From contig NC_080571.1 of the NCBI RefSeq assembly GCF_030247185.1, forward strand, positions 140,955,999 through 141,019,998: 64,000 nucleotides of DNA, given 5' to 3'. The stretch's first letter is position 1, and each line of letters begins with the position of its first letter. The notes under the pieces are model-generated. The model did no database searches, had not been told where the DNA came from, and was given only the letters and a program-made list of their open reading frames with translations. The position numbers were made by a program, and so were the translations under genes. Origin of the DNA: Malaya genurostris. Lineage: Eukaryota; Arthropoda; Insecta; Diptera; Culicidae. This document shows positions 34,481-46,670 of the stretch, piece by piece.

Positions 34481-34812
34481 TTAAATGCGGACTCGCCTGA
34501 GGGTGCCATGCTCGCTAAAAAGGATGTTGCCAATGATTTGTTCGTGAAATGTGAGAGCTGGATATCTAGTTAATGATGATGTCTTTGATTTTAGGTAAGA
34601 TTTTATTAACGTATTTTTGAACATAGCCTAAATATCTAATGTTAGATAAAACTACACGAGCGAAGTAATCATATGAAATTATAATTTTACTTAACTCCAT
34701 GGTTGCAATATCGAATATCGATATTTTTCGTCTATGCTCTGAATTATCGATATCGTCGATATCGTGGCAATATCGATATTATCGATAAATATCGATAAGT
34801 TTCCCATCTCTA

Positions 34813-36129
34813 TCTGTTACTATTTCGTGACATTAGTGGGAAATAGTTCGGAAATTTTTAATATTTTGGAATAAATGGAATTATTTTCTTAAAAAGCTAT
34901 CCACTGAGCGCTAAAATAAACATTTCTTCTGAATTTGATGTGATATTCGTATTTATTGGGTACTCAATTTGTATTGTATTGTATTGAACGCCTTAAAAAT
35001 TAAAAAATCATAATCAGAAGCAGATAAATATTCCTATAACATCTAAAAGCATACTCGAAAAAATCGAAAAAATATGGAATTTCTCTAGTTGAAAAAATAT
35101 CGAAAAGATATATGGAATTTCTCTAGTTGATAACAAAACTTATTCTCAGTTTAATTTTACTACCAAATAACAAAAACTAAATTGAAAAGTATAATCAGTT
35201 ATTGATCTGCTCTGGCATTACTGAAAACACCGCGAACAAAGGCTAAAAATAGAAAGGGCAAAACATCATCAGGAATCAGCAATTTGACTAAAATGGGAAA
35301 TAATCAATCGCCAAAATATTGATAATGAACTAGAGTAAATTGGATTATAATATTGTTCCGCGTATACGTTAGCTGTACCTAGCATGTATTAAATGACATT
35401 TTTATGAATAAAGTTGTCTGTAGATAGATTCTACCGGCTTGAGCTCCATTCGTAGTTGCCGTTAGGGTATGAATAGATACTGTATTTCATGGATAGTAGA
35501 ACGTGCTTTTTGTTTTTCTCATTTTGAAAAGCTATGCAATAATTGCATCAACCATCTTTTAAAACGAGGTTGAGTTTCATAGGGTATTTGTACCCTAAAT
35601 CATCTCAGGTTTACCACTAATTTAACATTTTAGGGTTATTACTAATAATGATATCTGCTGTCTTTGATTAATTCATTGCACTGTGGAGAAAAAGGATAAA
35701 AAACTCAATAATTTCATAGAAATCTTTAAAATTTTCTCATAGTAGGTTTATCTTATGTAGAATTGACCGTAGAATCGATTGATGACAATTAGAATAGTCG
35801 CAAAATTCACTATCATGGCCGTTTTGCCCCAAATTTTTCTTTTTTCCTACCTCACTAACTGTAGAACCCTGAAAAATGTATTCGACTAATGAAAAGGTAC
35901 TCCTGACTTTTTCATATTACCTATATTATCAAAAACATGACTAGAAGATTCTGTCAAGGTTCTTTTTTTTAAACTTGAATAAAATCAAAAACTTTCTTCA
36001 GTATTAACTACCATCACCGTTTCAATTTGTAAACAGTCATGTCAGGTTAACCAAGATCATCTTATTTAAATTAGAAATTAATCTTAAGCACGCAAGATTT
36101 ATCTGCACAGTTTTAAAAAATGATTTTAC
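34813..36129. other. AT-rich interior of the 8.8-kb element, right part
   Basis: No convincing open frame. A short local duplication GATATATGGAATTTCTCTAG occurs near 35070-35130. Otherwise I see nothing. Confidence 0.6.
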
Positions 36130-36350
36130 ATCTTATAAGATGCACATAAATGGAGCGTCGTATTCCACACACATTTTTATTCAAAAACATGTAAAATTGT
36201 GTGATTTGAAAATTACATGACTTAAAATGAACGAAATAAAAAATGAAAAATCGTTATCAGCAGCGCGACTTGAACAGAGAAACATAAGATTACAAGCACA
36301 TCGGTTACTCGACTCAACCACAGAGCTCATATCTGTTCACTGAATAATTG
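36130..36350 (-). mobile_element. SINE-like repeat with tRNA-like head, copy 2
   Basis: The minus strand shows TGGTTGAGTCGAG (A-box-like) and CTGTTCAAGTCGCG (B-box-like), then a body ending ACGACGCTCCATTTATGTGC. It is related to 25490-25709 on the plus strand. Confidence 0.4.
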
Positions 36351-36962
36351 ATACATATAAATCCATACAGCGACACTTGGTAGCCGAGTGCAAGTTACAT
36401 TCGGAGCGTGAAAAATTCTATGCGAGTGGAACATTGCGTCATTTGAAAGATTAAGTTGTTATGAATTGTATCGTTTGTAGAATTATGTCACCTGTAAAAT
36501 TCATAATCTCTTTCTGTGCAGTTTTTAAGAAGTAGATTTTGAACTCTATCTCAAAATCACACAATCGGAACTATTATTCCAAAGAATAATAAATACAGAA
36601 AGTGGAAATCTCAACACATGGGTACTTAGAAACATAACCATTCCGATTAAGATAACACTTATGTCTGTTGCAAATGAGTCCTCATGGTTGATTTGTGTGG
36701 CAATTGTGGAGCTTCAGAAAACTTACAAAAGAGTTAAAAATGAGTTGTTGAGGAAAATACGTCGCCCTGCTCGCAACAAATAAGTCTGATACTAGAACTA
36801 TATAACTGTTGTATACATAAATACGAAGATGAAGAAACAACAAACCCCGTCAAAAAAATCTAACTTCAGTCAATTGCAATGCGCCTCTGTACCACGGAAA
36901 TCAAGGCGCCCCATCAACAAAGTCAGCGACTAACCAAAGAAGTTTGAACAACTACGGCACTG

Positions 36963-37450
36963 CCTATATCCCTTCTTATCGTTTTTTGTACACATCACTC
37001 TTCATTGGTTTTCTATTATCGTCATTTTTATTCTCCCTGTATCAATCTCAATTTTGCATTTGGCATGTTTGCTTGACTAAATTTGCATTCGGGTTTCTAG
37101 ATGCTGCATATCTCATTTGATCAGGCATATATCTGGTCCTGATATTATGATCATATCTTCGGAATATTTGTATGTTACTGTATGTCATGCAGTTTATCCA
37201 TAGTTGTTTCGCATTGTTTTTTAAATGTTTATTATCAAAATTGTTATCTTCGATTATGCACCCGTCGTTGCGATAATATTAGTTGCGTAAGTTTCGGTTG
37301 TGTTTATAAGAATTCTCGATTTGTCCTTCTGGATAACATTTATATTTATTGTTTGTCCAGAGTTTTGGTTTATCAATTGCACGATAGGATAACAACCGAT
37401 TTTCAATCATTCAGTAATAGCCGTTCAACCGAGAAGGTTGTGTATAGAAG
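36963..37450 (-). pseudogene. Element D (gypsy): gag C-terminal / nucleocapsid-like region
   Basis: The minus strand contains Asn/Arg-rich sequence with stops (NIRTRYMPDQMRYAASRNPN, CYPEGQIENSYKHNRN) in the position expected between capsid and protease of D. No CCHC motif is visible. It continues across the 8.8-kb element into 28115. The border with element G (about 37450-37480) is approximate. Confidence 0.5.
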
Positions 37451-37479
37451 CGTACAGTTTAATAACGCTGGTTAGTTTA

Positions 37480-38096
37480 CACGCGTTAAATACGACAACG
37501 GTTGAACTACAGGTAGAGACCTGTTGGCAGCAGCCGTTAAAACGTATAGTCGTGCTGCATAAGAGAACCCTAGTGCTGGGCCAAGCTGGTGAAGGAAACA
37601 ACAGAGGGCGTTTCCCAAGCTCTACTCAGGCCACAATATACAGCCACAAGTGCTGAGCAGGAGAATGCAAAGTCACATCGAAGAAGAAGAGTGCAAAGGC
37701 ACACAGAAGCAGGAGAGTGCAAAGGCACACCGGTGCGAAGGCACTCCGGTGCATAATCATATCGGTGCGGAGCACAAGGAAGAAGGAGACAAGACAACTC
37801 GGTCTTTCCACTGCCATACAACACGCAGGTATACACCGGTGACCTGCGCTGGTTACAGCTGGCGAAGACAAAAGTAAATCGGAAATCGAGTGGTGCTGGA
37901 TGTCAGGTAGCAGTAGCATCACATCCAACAATCAGCATCCAACAAGAACATCTAGAGCAACGAGGATCTACACGGCAGTGCAACGGAGATAGACAACAAT
38001 TTCAAGGTAGAAGTTTTTTCTTTTCCTTTTGATTGAGTACTGTGTAGTGTTGGTTTCATTTTTTTATTTTAAAATTTGATTAAAAATTTTAATGTG
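37480..38096 (+). other. Element G: probable 5' UTR
   Basis: Directly upstream of the ORF1 start and richer in GC than its surroundings. It has imperfect tandem words such as AGTGCAAAGGCACACAGAAG and AGTGCAAAGGCACACCGG (37690-37760). Presumed internal-promoter region of the LINE. Confidence 0.5.
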
Positions 38097-39384
38097 ATGC
38101 ATGAATCCACGGACGTAAATCCTAGCATGAATCCTATAAACCCACGAACGAAAAAATATCAGGAGAGCTCTCCTTGGCCGTGGATAGTCTTTTTAGACGT
38201 AAATCAAAGCCATTAAACATTTTACAAATTTCTAAAGGTTTGACATCACGATTCTCCTCAATCAAAGAGATCATAAAAGTAAATAATGATAAAATTCGTG
38301 TTATAGTAAATAATTTGAAACAAGCGAATGATATTGTCTCTTCGGAACATTTCACTAGAGAGTATAAAGTTAACATACACTCCAAAGATGTCAAAATTGA
38401 CGGTGTTGTTACCGAAGCGAGTCTTTCGGTAGATGAATTACTCAAACATGGTGTTGGTCGTTTCAAGAACTCTATGCTTGAGGGTGTGAAAATACTGGAG
38501 TGCAAACAACTGTACTCAGTAGTTCATGAAGAGGGAAAAAAAGTTTATCGCCCATCAGACTCGTTTCGAGTGACATTTGCCGGGTCTGCGTTGCCGTCCC
38601 ATGTCTATGTCGATAAAATTCGTCTCCCTGTTCGGCTTTTTGTTCCAAATGTAATGAATTGTACGAACTGCAAAAAATTCGGCCACACAGCTACTTACTG
38701 TAGTAATAAACCAAAATGTATTAAGTGTGAAAGGCCTCATAAAGATATTGATTGCAACAAGGAAATTGAAAAATGTATTTATTGTGGTGATAGTCCCCAT
38801 GATGATATTTCAGTATGCACTGCATTCAAAGTGCACAAAGACAAAATTAAGCTTTCTTTAAAAGCACGGTCTAAGCGCACATATGGAAATGCTTAAAACG
38901 ATCATTGATGTCCCCCCTTTGGAAACCGAAAACGGGTTTTCAAATCTAGAGGAACCAGAGGACTCTGACTCTGACGAAAATAGTGAAGGTAATTCGTTTA
39001 TCACTACCCCAGGGTCAGTTAAGAGAAAGAAGTCTTCCTCCAAATTACCAAAAAAGACATCTAAAATTTCATCTTCAAAAAAAGATCCCCGTGTTAAACA
39101 AAAAAAAGTCAAAACCAAAGACTGTGCCTCCTGGTTTGTCAAATTCACAAACCAATCCACGATCTAGCACAGAAAAAGATAATAATCCAGTCGGATCCAT
39201 TTCACAGCCACCAACAGGATTACTGAAGTTTTCGGAAATTGTTGAATGGATTTTCTCAGCATTCAATATATCTGAACCTTTAAAGACCCTCATAATGGCA
39301 TTCCTTCCAATAGCTAGAAATTTTTTGAAGCAGTTATCAGCTCAATGGCCAATTGTCTCAGGTTTTGTATCTTTTGATGGATAA
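38097..39384 (+). pseudogene. Element G: ORF1 (gag-like) of an I-like non-LTR retrotransposon
   Basis: The probable start is the ATG at 38097 (MHESTDVNPSMN...). A frameshift near 38205 moves the reading into the long frame that ends at 38896. It carries PLNILQISKGLTSRFSS, VRLPVRLFVPNVMNCTNC and three zinc knuckles: CTNCKKFGHTATYC, CIKCERPHKDIDC and CIYCGDSPHDDISVC. After another shift, a Ser/Lys/Asp-rich tail (38883-39384) ends at TAA 39382-39384. ORF1 binds element RNA. Element A encodes the same protein. Confidence 0.85.
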
Positions 39385-42300
39385 TTTATCACCCGCCGCA
39401 AATGATACAATCACTGGAATTGATTGTAAACATGATTCATTTAAAATTTTATTGCATAGTCAAAAATGTGATGTATTTGCTTTATGCGAAACATGGCTTA
39501 CTTCAAACATAGCTTAATCTTAATGATTTTTACATTATACTTCTCGATAGAGACTCTCCGTATGGTGGAGTACTTTTGGGAATTAAGAAATGCTATTCCT
39601 TTTATAGATTAAACATCCCTTCAACTTCTAGTATAGAAGTTGTTGTTTGCCAAATAAACTTTAAAGGCAAAGATATTTGCATAGCTTCGGTTTATATTCC
39701 TCCGAAAGCACAAGTTGGACAGCGACAGCTTAATGAAATGGTTGAAGCCGTTCCTGCTCCACGATTGATTCTGGGGGATTTAAATTCGCACGGAATGATG
39801 TGGGGTTCCGTTCACAATGATAGCAGATCATCTTTAATACAAAACACTTGTGACAATTTTAGCATGACGGTATTAAATATGGGTAGCATGACACGGATCC
39901 CAAGACCTCCTGCACGCCCAAGTGCATTAGATCTATCTCTTTGCTCAACATCAATTCGACTAGATTGCACATGGAAAATATTGCCTGATTTACACGGTAG
40001 CGATCATTTACCAATCATCATCTCAATTAGCAGTAACAATTGCATTGCTACTTCAGCTAGTATTCCATATGATTTGACAAAAAATATCGACTGGATTAAA
40101 TACCAAAGTAGTATATCTAGTATTTTGAATTCAATGGAAGAGCTTCCTCCACTTGAAGAATATGTCTTCTTCATTTGTTCGATTCTGGAGGCAGCAGAAC
40201 AATCCCAAACCAAACGCTTTCCTGGGCCAACGACTAACAGAAGGCCTCCCAACCCCTGGTGGGACAAAGAGTGCTCAGAGGCTAAACTCGCAAAACAAAA
40301 TGTTTGCAAGACGTTTCCAAAACGTGGAGGAGGAACTCCTCAGAATTTTGAAAAACTTATAGTTTTAGAAACCAAGTACAAGAGCATACTTCGAGCCAAA
40401 AAATGTAGCTATTGGAGACATTTTGTCGAAGGTTTGTCAAGAGAAACCTCAATGAGCACTCTTTGGAACACGGCCAGACGAATGAGAAATCGTTACGTGG
40501 GCAATGAGAGTGATGAATACTCGAACCGATGGATATTTGACTTTGCTAGGAAAGTTTGCCCAGATTCTGTTCCTACGCAGAGCATTATACGGGAATCTCC
40601 TCCAAATAATGGTTTTATTAATAACCCATTTTCAATGATGGAATTTTCTATAGCACTCTTGTCTTGTAACAATAAAGCTCCTGGGTTGGACAGAATTAAA
40701 TTCAACTTGGTGAAGAATCTGCCCGACCTCGCAAAAAGACGTTTGTTGGAATTGTTCAACAAGTTTCTTGAGCAAAATATTGTTCCACCTGACTGGAGAC
40801 AAGTGAAAGTTATCGCCATTCAAAAGCCGGGGAAACCAGCTTCCAATCACAACTCATATAGACCCATTGCGATGTTGTCCTGCATCAGAAAATTGTTCGA
40901 AAAAATTATTCTACGACGTCTCGACACTTGGGTCGAGACGAACGGTTTGTTGTCAGATACTCAGTTTGGCTTCCGTAGAAATAAAGGGACGAATGATTGC
41001 CTTGCATTACTTTCGTCTGACATTCAAATTGCCTTCGCTCAAAAGCAACAAATGGCATCTGTATTTTTAGACATTAAAGGAGCATTTGATTCAGTTTCCT
41101 CTGATGTTCTTTCAGACAAGCTCCACCAACATGGACTCCCAGCGGTTATAAATAATTATTTGCACAACCTTTTGTAGAGAAACGCATGCATTTTTCACAT
41201 GGCGATTTAGCAACACTCAGAATTAGTTACATGGGCCTCCCGCAAGGCTCATGCCTCAGTCCGCTCCTCTATAATTTTTACGCGAATGACATTGACAGCT
41301 GTCTAGTAACCCCATGTACACTAAGACAATTGGCAGATGGTGGCGTGGTTTCTGTTAGTGGACCCAAAGCTATTGATCTGCATAAACCATTGCAAGATAC
41401 CTTAGATAACTTGTCCGTTTGGGCTGTTCATCTTGGTGGAGAAAACAGAGTTAGTCGTCTTTTCAAGAAAGCATGATCCCGCGCAGCTTCAGCTCCATAT
41501 GATGGGAAGAATGATCCAAAAGGTTTTAACTTTTAAATACCTCGGGGTGTGGTTTGATTCCAAATGTACGTGGGGAGGACACATTAGGTATCTGATAACG
41601 AAATGCCAACAAAGAGTAAATTTTCTTCGAACAACAACAGGATCTTGGTGGGGTGCTCATCCGCAAGATCTAGAAAAATTGTATCAAACAACGATACTTT
41701 CAGTGATGGAATATGGATGCGTTTGTTTTCGTTCCGCTGCAAACTCTCATATTATCAAACTTGAGCGAATTCAGTACCGTTGTTTGCGAATTGCCTTAGG
41801 CTGCATGCATTCGACACATACAATGAGTCTTGAAGTTCTGGCGGGAGTTCTTCCATTAAAAGATCGATTTTGGGAGCTTTCATCACGCCTGCTAATAAGA
41901 TGTGAGGTGCTGAATCCCATGGTAATTAATAATTTCGAACGACTAGTCGAGCTTCGATCTCAAACAAAATTTATGACAGTATATTTGAACCAGATGTCAC
42001 AGGAAATCAACCCTTCAAGATATATTCCTATCCGTGTCAGCATCCTAAGTGCCCATGACTCAACTATATTTTTCGATACATCCATGCAGCGCGAAGTGCT
42101 TGGAATCCCGGATCATCTACGCTCGACGGAAATCCCAAAAATATGTTCAAGTAAGTTCAGGCATATTGTCTCTGAGAAAATGTTTTACACGGACGGATCG
42201 CGAATTGAAGATGTGACAGGGTTTGGTATGTTCAACAATAATGTTTCGGCCTCATTTAGGCTTCAAGAACCTGCATCTGTTTATATAGCAGAGCTAGCAG

Positions 42301-42971
42301 CAGTTCATTATAGGTTGAGTGTAATCGTCACATTATCTCCAAACCATTATTTCCTCTTCACAGATAGTCTGAGTGCAATTGATGCCATTCGCTCAAACAT
42401 GACTGGCAAGACTGAACCGTTTTTCCTGGGCAAAATAAAACAGTGCCTAAACGACATATTGAACAATAATTATCTAATCACTATAGTCTGGGTCCCGGCT
42501 CATTGCTCCATTCCTGGCAATGAAGGAGCCGATATTTTAGCCAAACGTGGTGCTAGGTGAAATTTATGAGAGACCGATTACTTTCAACGAATTTTATAGC
42601 TCGTCTCGCCAAAGAACACTTGCCAGCTGGCAAGCTTCTTGGGATAAAGATGATCTGGGTCGGTGGATGCACTCAATTATTCCTAAAATATCGACAGAGG
42701 CATGGTTCAGGGGACTGGATGAGAGTAGGGATTTCATTCGTGTGATGTCCAGACTCATGTCCAATCACTACACGTTATCATGTGTGATCATGTCGTTTGG
42801 ACATGCGTGGAGAATCGTGATGTCAGATCTCAACTAATAAATTCTTTGCGTACCCAAGGTAGACTATCCAATGTCCCAGTTCGAGACATTCTTGCTTGTC
42901 GTGACCTCTCATACATGAAACTTATTTATCATTTCATAAAGGAATTTCAATTTAATAAAGGCCCCTTTTAA
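39377..42971 (+). pseudogene. Element G: ORF2, endonuclease, reverse transcriptase and RNase H
   Basis: The endonuclease begins near 39377 (CDVFALCETWLTS), with a stop near 39520. The main frame 39576-41177 (533 aa) holds LILGDLNSHGMMW, SDHLPI, NPWWDKEC, then RT: NNKAPGLDRIKF, YRPIAMLSCIRKLFEK, GFRRNKGTNDCL and FLDIKGAFDSV. A TAG at 41175 and frame changes follow. GLPQGSCLSPLLYNFYANDI is intact, but the YADD-type box reads LADGG, losing a catalytic Asp. The frame 41433-42560 carries YLGVWFD and RNase H (FYTDGSRIED, ELAAVHY, TDSLSAIDAI, VWVPAHCSIPGNEGADI), with its acidic residues present. A C-terminal piece runs to 42971. RNase H supports I-like rather than Jockey placement. Confidence 0.88.
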
Positions 42972-43289
42972 GTCTTAGTTCTGATCCCAGCTGCGTCCAT
43001 GAGTTCAACCAATAACTAAATTAGAATAAAAATTATGTAATGATACAAACAAACTCGAAACAGTTTATGAAATTATCAACAAAATGTCTGAAAAAAAAAG
43101 CTTATTTTATAATTTTTAAAAGTTAATCGTTTGGTTCAAATAATATTTCCGAGTAGATTTCATAATTAATGACGAGTTTCCTAAGATGATATTTAAGTAA
43201 TAAGAGAATATGTTTTAATAAATTCAAAACGTTGTGACTATGTTAGAATTAAATTAGGATAAGAATATTATGTAAAAGTGATGGTACGG
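42972..43289 (+). other. Element G: 3' UTR and A-rich tail
   Basis: AT-rich sequence after ORF2, ending in GGCGAAAAAAAAC at about 43278-43290. Minus-strand gag of element D starts again immediately to the right. Confidence 0.6.
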
Positions 43290-43982
43290 CGAAAAAAAAC
43301 TTATGTAAACTGCCTTAAGAAATAAACGTATTTATGAAAAAACCGATTTTCAATATTGGATAATATATAGCTGAATTCCGCATCCTCTTTTGGGAATTTT
43401 AATAATTCTTGAAAGTTAAGCTGCCTATGATTTTTGGCTAAATGTTTTAAGCTTTCATTAGATAATTTTGCTATTAAATGAATCATCAATCATCTGCGAA
43501 GCATTTTTGTACTTGGCCTTGATTCCCTTGCTGAGTGTCAATATATTCCATTATTCGTAGCGCTCTTTCAGCGTACTCTTCAAAACATTATCCATACTGT
43601 TGTTCGAGAGTTTTTTTATATCATTTATTTTACCCCGGCTTTAACTTTGTTGGTCGTTCACCGGGTAACATTCGAGAGTTTCGATCCTCACAAAAATCTC
43701 TTCTACTGTGATTTTCATACCGAATATGTCTCTTAAATTCCCGAACATATACTTTACTGTGTCGGCTCCTATTTTATTAATAAAGGTTGCCGCTTTACCT
43801 TTTAATTTCATTAGTACTAAATCTAGAAGTGGATTCTGGTTTTCTCCTTCAGGGATGTCTTCTGCAAAATACTCTATTTGCACAAAAAATGACTCTAATT
43901 CGTCCACTGACCCTTGGAATTCCGGGATACATTGTGTTGCCTATAGCATTGGAAATTGATACCCACCGTTATTTCTAGCCAT
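43290..43982 (-). pseudogene. Element D (gypsy): gag N-terminal part
   Basis: An ATG at 43982 (minus) opens MARNNGGYQFPML, then a stop, then in the same frame CIPEFQGSVDELESFFVQIE. The open stretch 43907-43641 continues with NPLLDLVLMKLKGKAATFIN and YMFGNLRDIFGMK, a gypsy-type capsid. 43489-43301 (IAKLSNESLKHLAKNHRQ) follows after a break. Insertion of G interrupts it at about 43289. Confidence 0.75.
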
Positions 43983-44284
43983 CCTGACTTCGTTTCCCTT
44001 TATAATTTCGGTTTAGATTTGCACTACTTGTTCTTGTTTCCTTTGGTTGGCGTAGTTTTTAGTTTCGCTCTTTTGTCGTCTTGTTAATCATTGTGCTATG
44101 CTTCTGGTATTACTCTCGCTGTCTGATGGGCTTCTATTATCGCAGAATATGATTTCTGATTCGTTTGGTATTTTTCTAGATGCTTCGTATTTAGGACTAA
44201 CTATAATCAAAGACATCATATTAACAAGATATACAGCTCTCACATTTCCCGAACAAATCATTGGCAACAACATTTTTTGCGAGC

Positions 44285-44472
44285 ATGGCGTCCTCAGGCG
44301 AGTTCGCATCGAATCTCGTACACAGAAGTAGGAAGAGGAATGTCAAACTCGTGAGCGCCAAAATAGCAGCACTGCGCACCCATACAATTGACATGATATG
44401 TTGAATGCGACACCGTGCGATGGCGTTGCTGAACTGAAGATTGATTTCGCTCCAAGCTGACAGGGTCTGCTA
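44285..44472 (+). repeat. Repeat shared with 33.3-34.5 kb (uninterrupted copy)
   Basis: Starts GCGAGCATGGCGTCCTCAGG and ends near CCAAGCTGACAGGGTCTGCT. It matches the two halves around the TTAA element at 33483-34480 in inverse orientation and shows the empty site. It lies in the leader of element D. Confidence 0.75.
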
Positions 44473-45870
44473 TAATGCATATGTCCGTCAGTTCATCCCA
44501 TGTGTATACAAATTCATCCAGTTCTTCTTTGGGAGTTTTTCTTTAACACGCCATGTAGCGATCTAGCCTGTGTTTGTTCAAATATACTGTTTTTTCTCAG
44601 GCAGCCTCCAAATCAGTTTCTTTCTTTGATTTATCAATGAACCCTTAAAATTTTAAAATAAATCCCCTGGATGGTGCTTTATATAATTTTTAGCTGTCGA
44701 CCTTCATTAACGTAAATAAACTTGACCTAGTCTCACAATACAGGTCATTGTATAGCACAATGTTTCAACTGCAACGAGCCCTGCGTGAGCGTTTTTCACC
44801 TTTTTCGGTCACCTTGACTATATAAATATATTATCATGCCAACTGTTTTGCTGGTCGTGGTTTATTGTTCAATTAGAGAAGGAAAAAATAAAAATTCTTT
44901 CGCCTTAACGCCGGAATGGTCACTTAAATAGTTTACCCGCGGTTTTTTTTTTCATTAGGACATGTTCCCTTGGTATATATGCTCCGTGTTGACCGTGGTC
45001 AAAAACGTAAACAAATGAAATGAAAACGTAATCGATACGTTTTTTTATTCTAACGAACTTGAAACTTGATCGAGATCATGCCAGCTCCGATCAGAGTAAA
45101 TACTATAACGGTGATCAATTCTACTTTACTCATCCAATTATTATAAATCCGTTGATCATCATTTTGCCTCAGATTCTTTTCCTCTAGCACTATTGGCGTT
45201 TCCTTACCGCTTCTTTCCTCTCCAGGCGGCCAGCACCGCTGTCACCAGAATGAATAGCCGATATTGCGTCGAGAATTGGAGGGATGTTTTCCACAATTAG
45301 AAACAATAATCTCTTATTTTCTTCTTCTTTAAACTTCTTTTATTTACTTTTATTACTCTTTATTTTCACACAATAGCGGCAAACTACACAATGGCAGAAA
45401 AATATTCGCCAAATCTGTTATCAGTTGCTATCTTTTCTCGGTAACACTAAAGTGGATCTACGCTTCTTGTGCTGTATGTTTTGTTCACGAAAAATAGCTA
45501 TTATTGCCTCAGTGAATGTTTTTTCTTCCACTTGCTACTATCAGGTTATGTGCTGACAAATCCGATATTTTCTTCTATTTATCACTATTCAAAACTGTTT
45601 TCATGCTTTTCTTTCAGCCACATTTAGCGGGTTTTTCCTTACAACGATATTGTACACGGAATGGTACTACTTGAAAAACAATTATTAACACGAGAACGAC
45701 CTTTTTCTTTTTAGTGTTAATCGCGCAATGAATAATATTTTTATTTCGTCCTAAAATTTCACTGCCTACGCTCTAACCTGTAACGACCGTGACTTGCTAC
45801 TGATTGACCACTGATTGACGGACTACTATCCGTACTCTATCCGAAAATTGACACCTAACTCTTCCCAGCT
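44473..45870 (-). other. Element D: leader and possible 5' LTR
   Basis: Upstream (minus) of D gag. A PBS-like TGGTGACAGCGGTGC lies at 45247-45233. Before it, an AATAAA-rich stretch (about 45330-45370) could be an LTR polyadenylation region. A short minus-strand frame (about 45235-45050, no ATG at its start) carries ELITVIVFTLIGAGMISI, a single hydrophobic segment, like leader ORF 2 of gypsy F. No second LTR is available in the window for comparison, so the borders are guesses. Confidence 0.35.
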
Positions 45871-46269
45871 ATGGGTTTTTAAGCTCCTAAGCGGCTGTCC
45901 ATAAAAGTCGTCACGCTTTTTCTGGCAATTCAAAAAAAGGTAAAAACCCTTTCTTAGTCCACTTAGTGGAATTTTCATATATCTTGAAAAATCACCATAG
46001 GGGGAAGAACATGAAATTTTCGAAATCGAAAAAAAAAATGTTGATGCCAAAAGGCTTAGAATTGCATGAAACGTCGAGATTTAGTGTCGCCTCGAAAACA
46101 AATTTTTTTTTGAAAAAATCGACTTTTTGGGACTTAGAAAAAATATCAGAAGCTCAAATTTAGCATGAAAGCTTTTTTCGAGGTGCTTAAACTTTTGAGC
46201 ACTAGAGCTTAACAAAAATAGCGGTGATCATAAAATTTTGGCACCCTCATATATATAAGAGCGGTAAAA
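45871..46269. other. Unassigned AT-rich stretch
   Basis: Contains GCGGCTGTCCATAAAAGTCG near 45892, a word I associate with arthropod repeats, and A-rich tracts. No supported gene. Confidence 0.4.
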
Positions 46270-46466
46270 ATCAACGTGTTTTGTCGGTTACGTCACATCA
46301 TATATCTGGTTACACATCATATATCTGGAACCAAAAGTCACAGCCATTTGATCTTCGAACTTGATCAATGGCCCGACAGTAGCTTTCAAACGAGCCCAAG
46401 TTTGTTAAAATCGGTTCAGCCATCTCTGAGAAAATTGAGCGCGATCAAATATCTTCTAAAAGCACA

Positions 46467-46554
<88 letters not shown>

Positions 46555-46670
46555 TTTTCCGATCTCGTCGAACTTAGTCGAATGGTATATAACACTATGG
46601 GTCTCCGAGGCTCCGTTCGGAAGTCGGTTTTTTCAGCAATTATAATACCTTTTTATAGAGAAAGGCAAAA
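46270..46670 (-). mobile_element. MR1-related repeat with (AC)n
   Basis: In reverse orientation it has the MR1 layout: CCTTTCTC-type end (minus, about 46668), AGTCG/CGAATGGTATATAACAC, then a (TG)n run on the minus strand (46468-46549), then TCTCAGAGATGGCTGAACCG (46411-46430 on minus). Diverged from the copies at 5.9 and 25.3 kb. Confidence 0.6.

Larger units (their letters stand above)
32636..34812. mobile_element. hAT-type element (2177 bp) with ATCGAT-rich ends
   Basis: The ends are TAGAGATGGGAAA and its inverse, with the exact 8-bp duplication TCTGTTAC (32628-32635, 34813-34820). About 100 bp at each end carry four to five ATCGAT/TATCGATA words, typical of subterminal transposase sites. 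No transposase frame remains. It has itself received a TA-flanked MITE (32953-33215), a repeat shared with 44.3 kb, and a TTAA element (33483-34480). Confidence 0.9.
28124..36962. mobile_element. 8.8-kb element with hAT-type ends, non-autonomous
   Basis: The ends read CAGTGCTGTAGTTG (28124-28137) and, inverted, CAGTGCCGTAGTTG (36962-36949): 13 of 14 bases match. Both are flanked by the 8-bp duplication CCTATATC (28116-28123 and 36963-36970). CAG...CTG-type ends with 8-bp duplications are the hAT signature. Subterminal GTTAGTC/GACTAAC words occur at both ends. I see no transposase; the interior is a satellite-like array, AT-rich sequence and nested elements. Gypsy D coding resumes on both sides. 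Confidence 0.8.
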
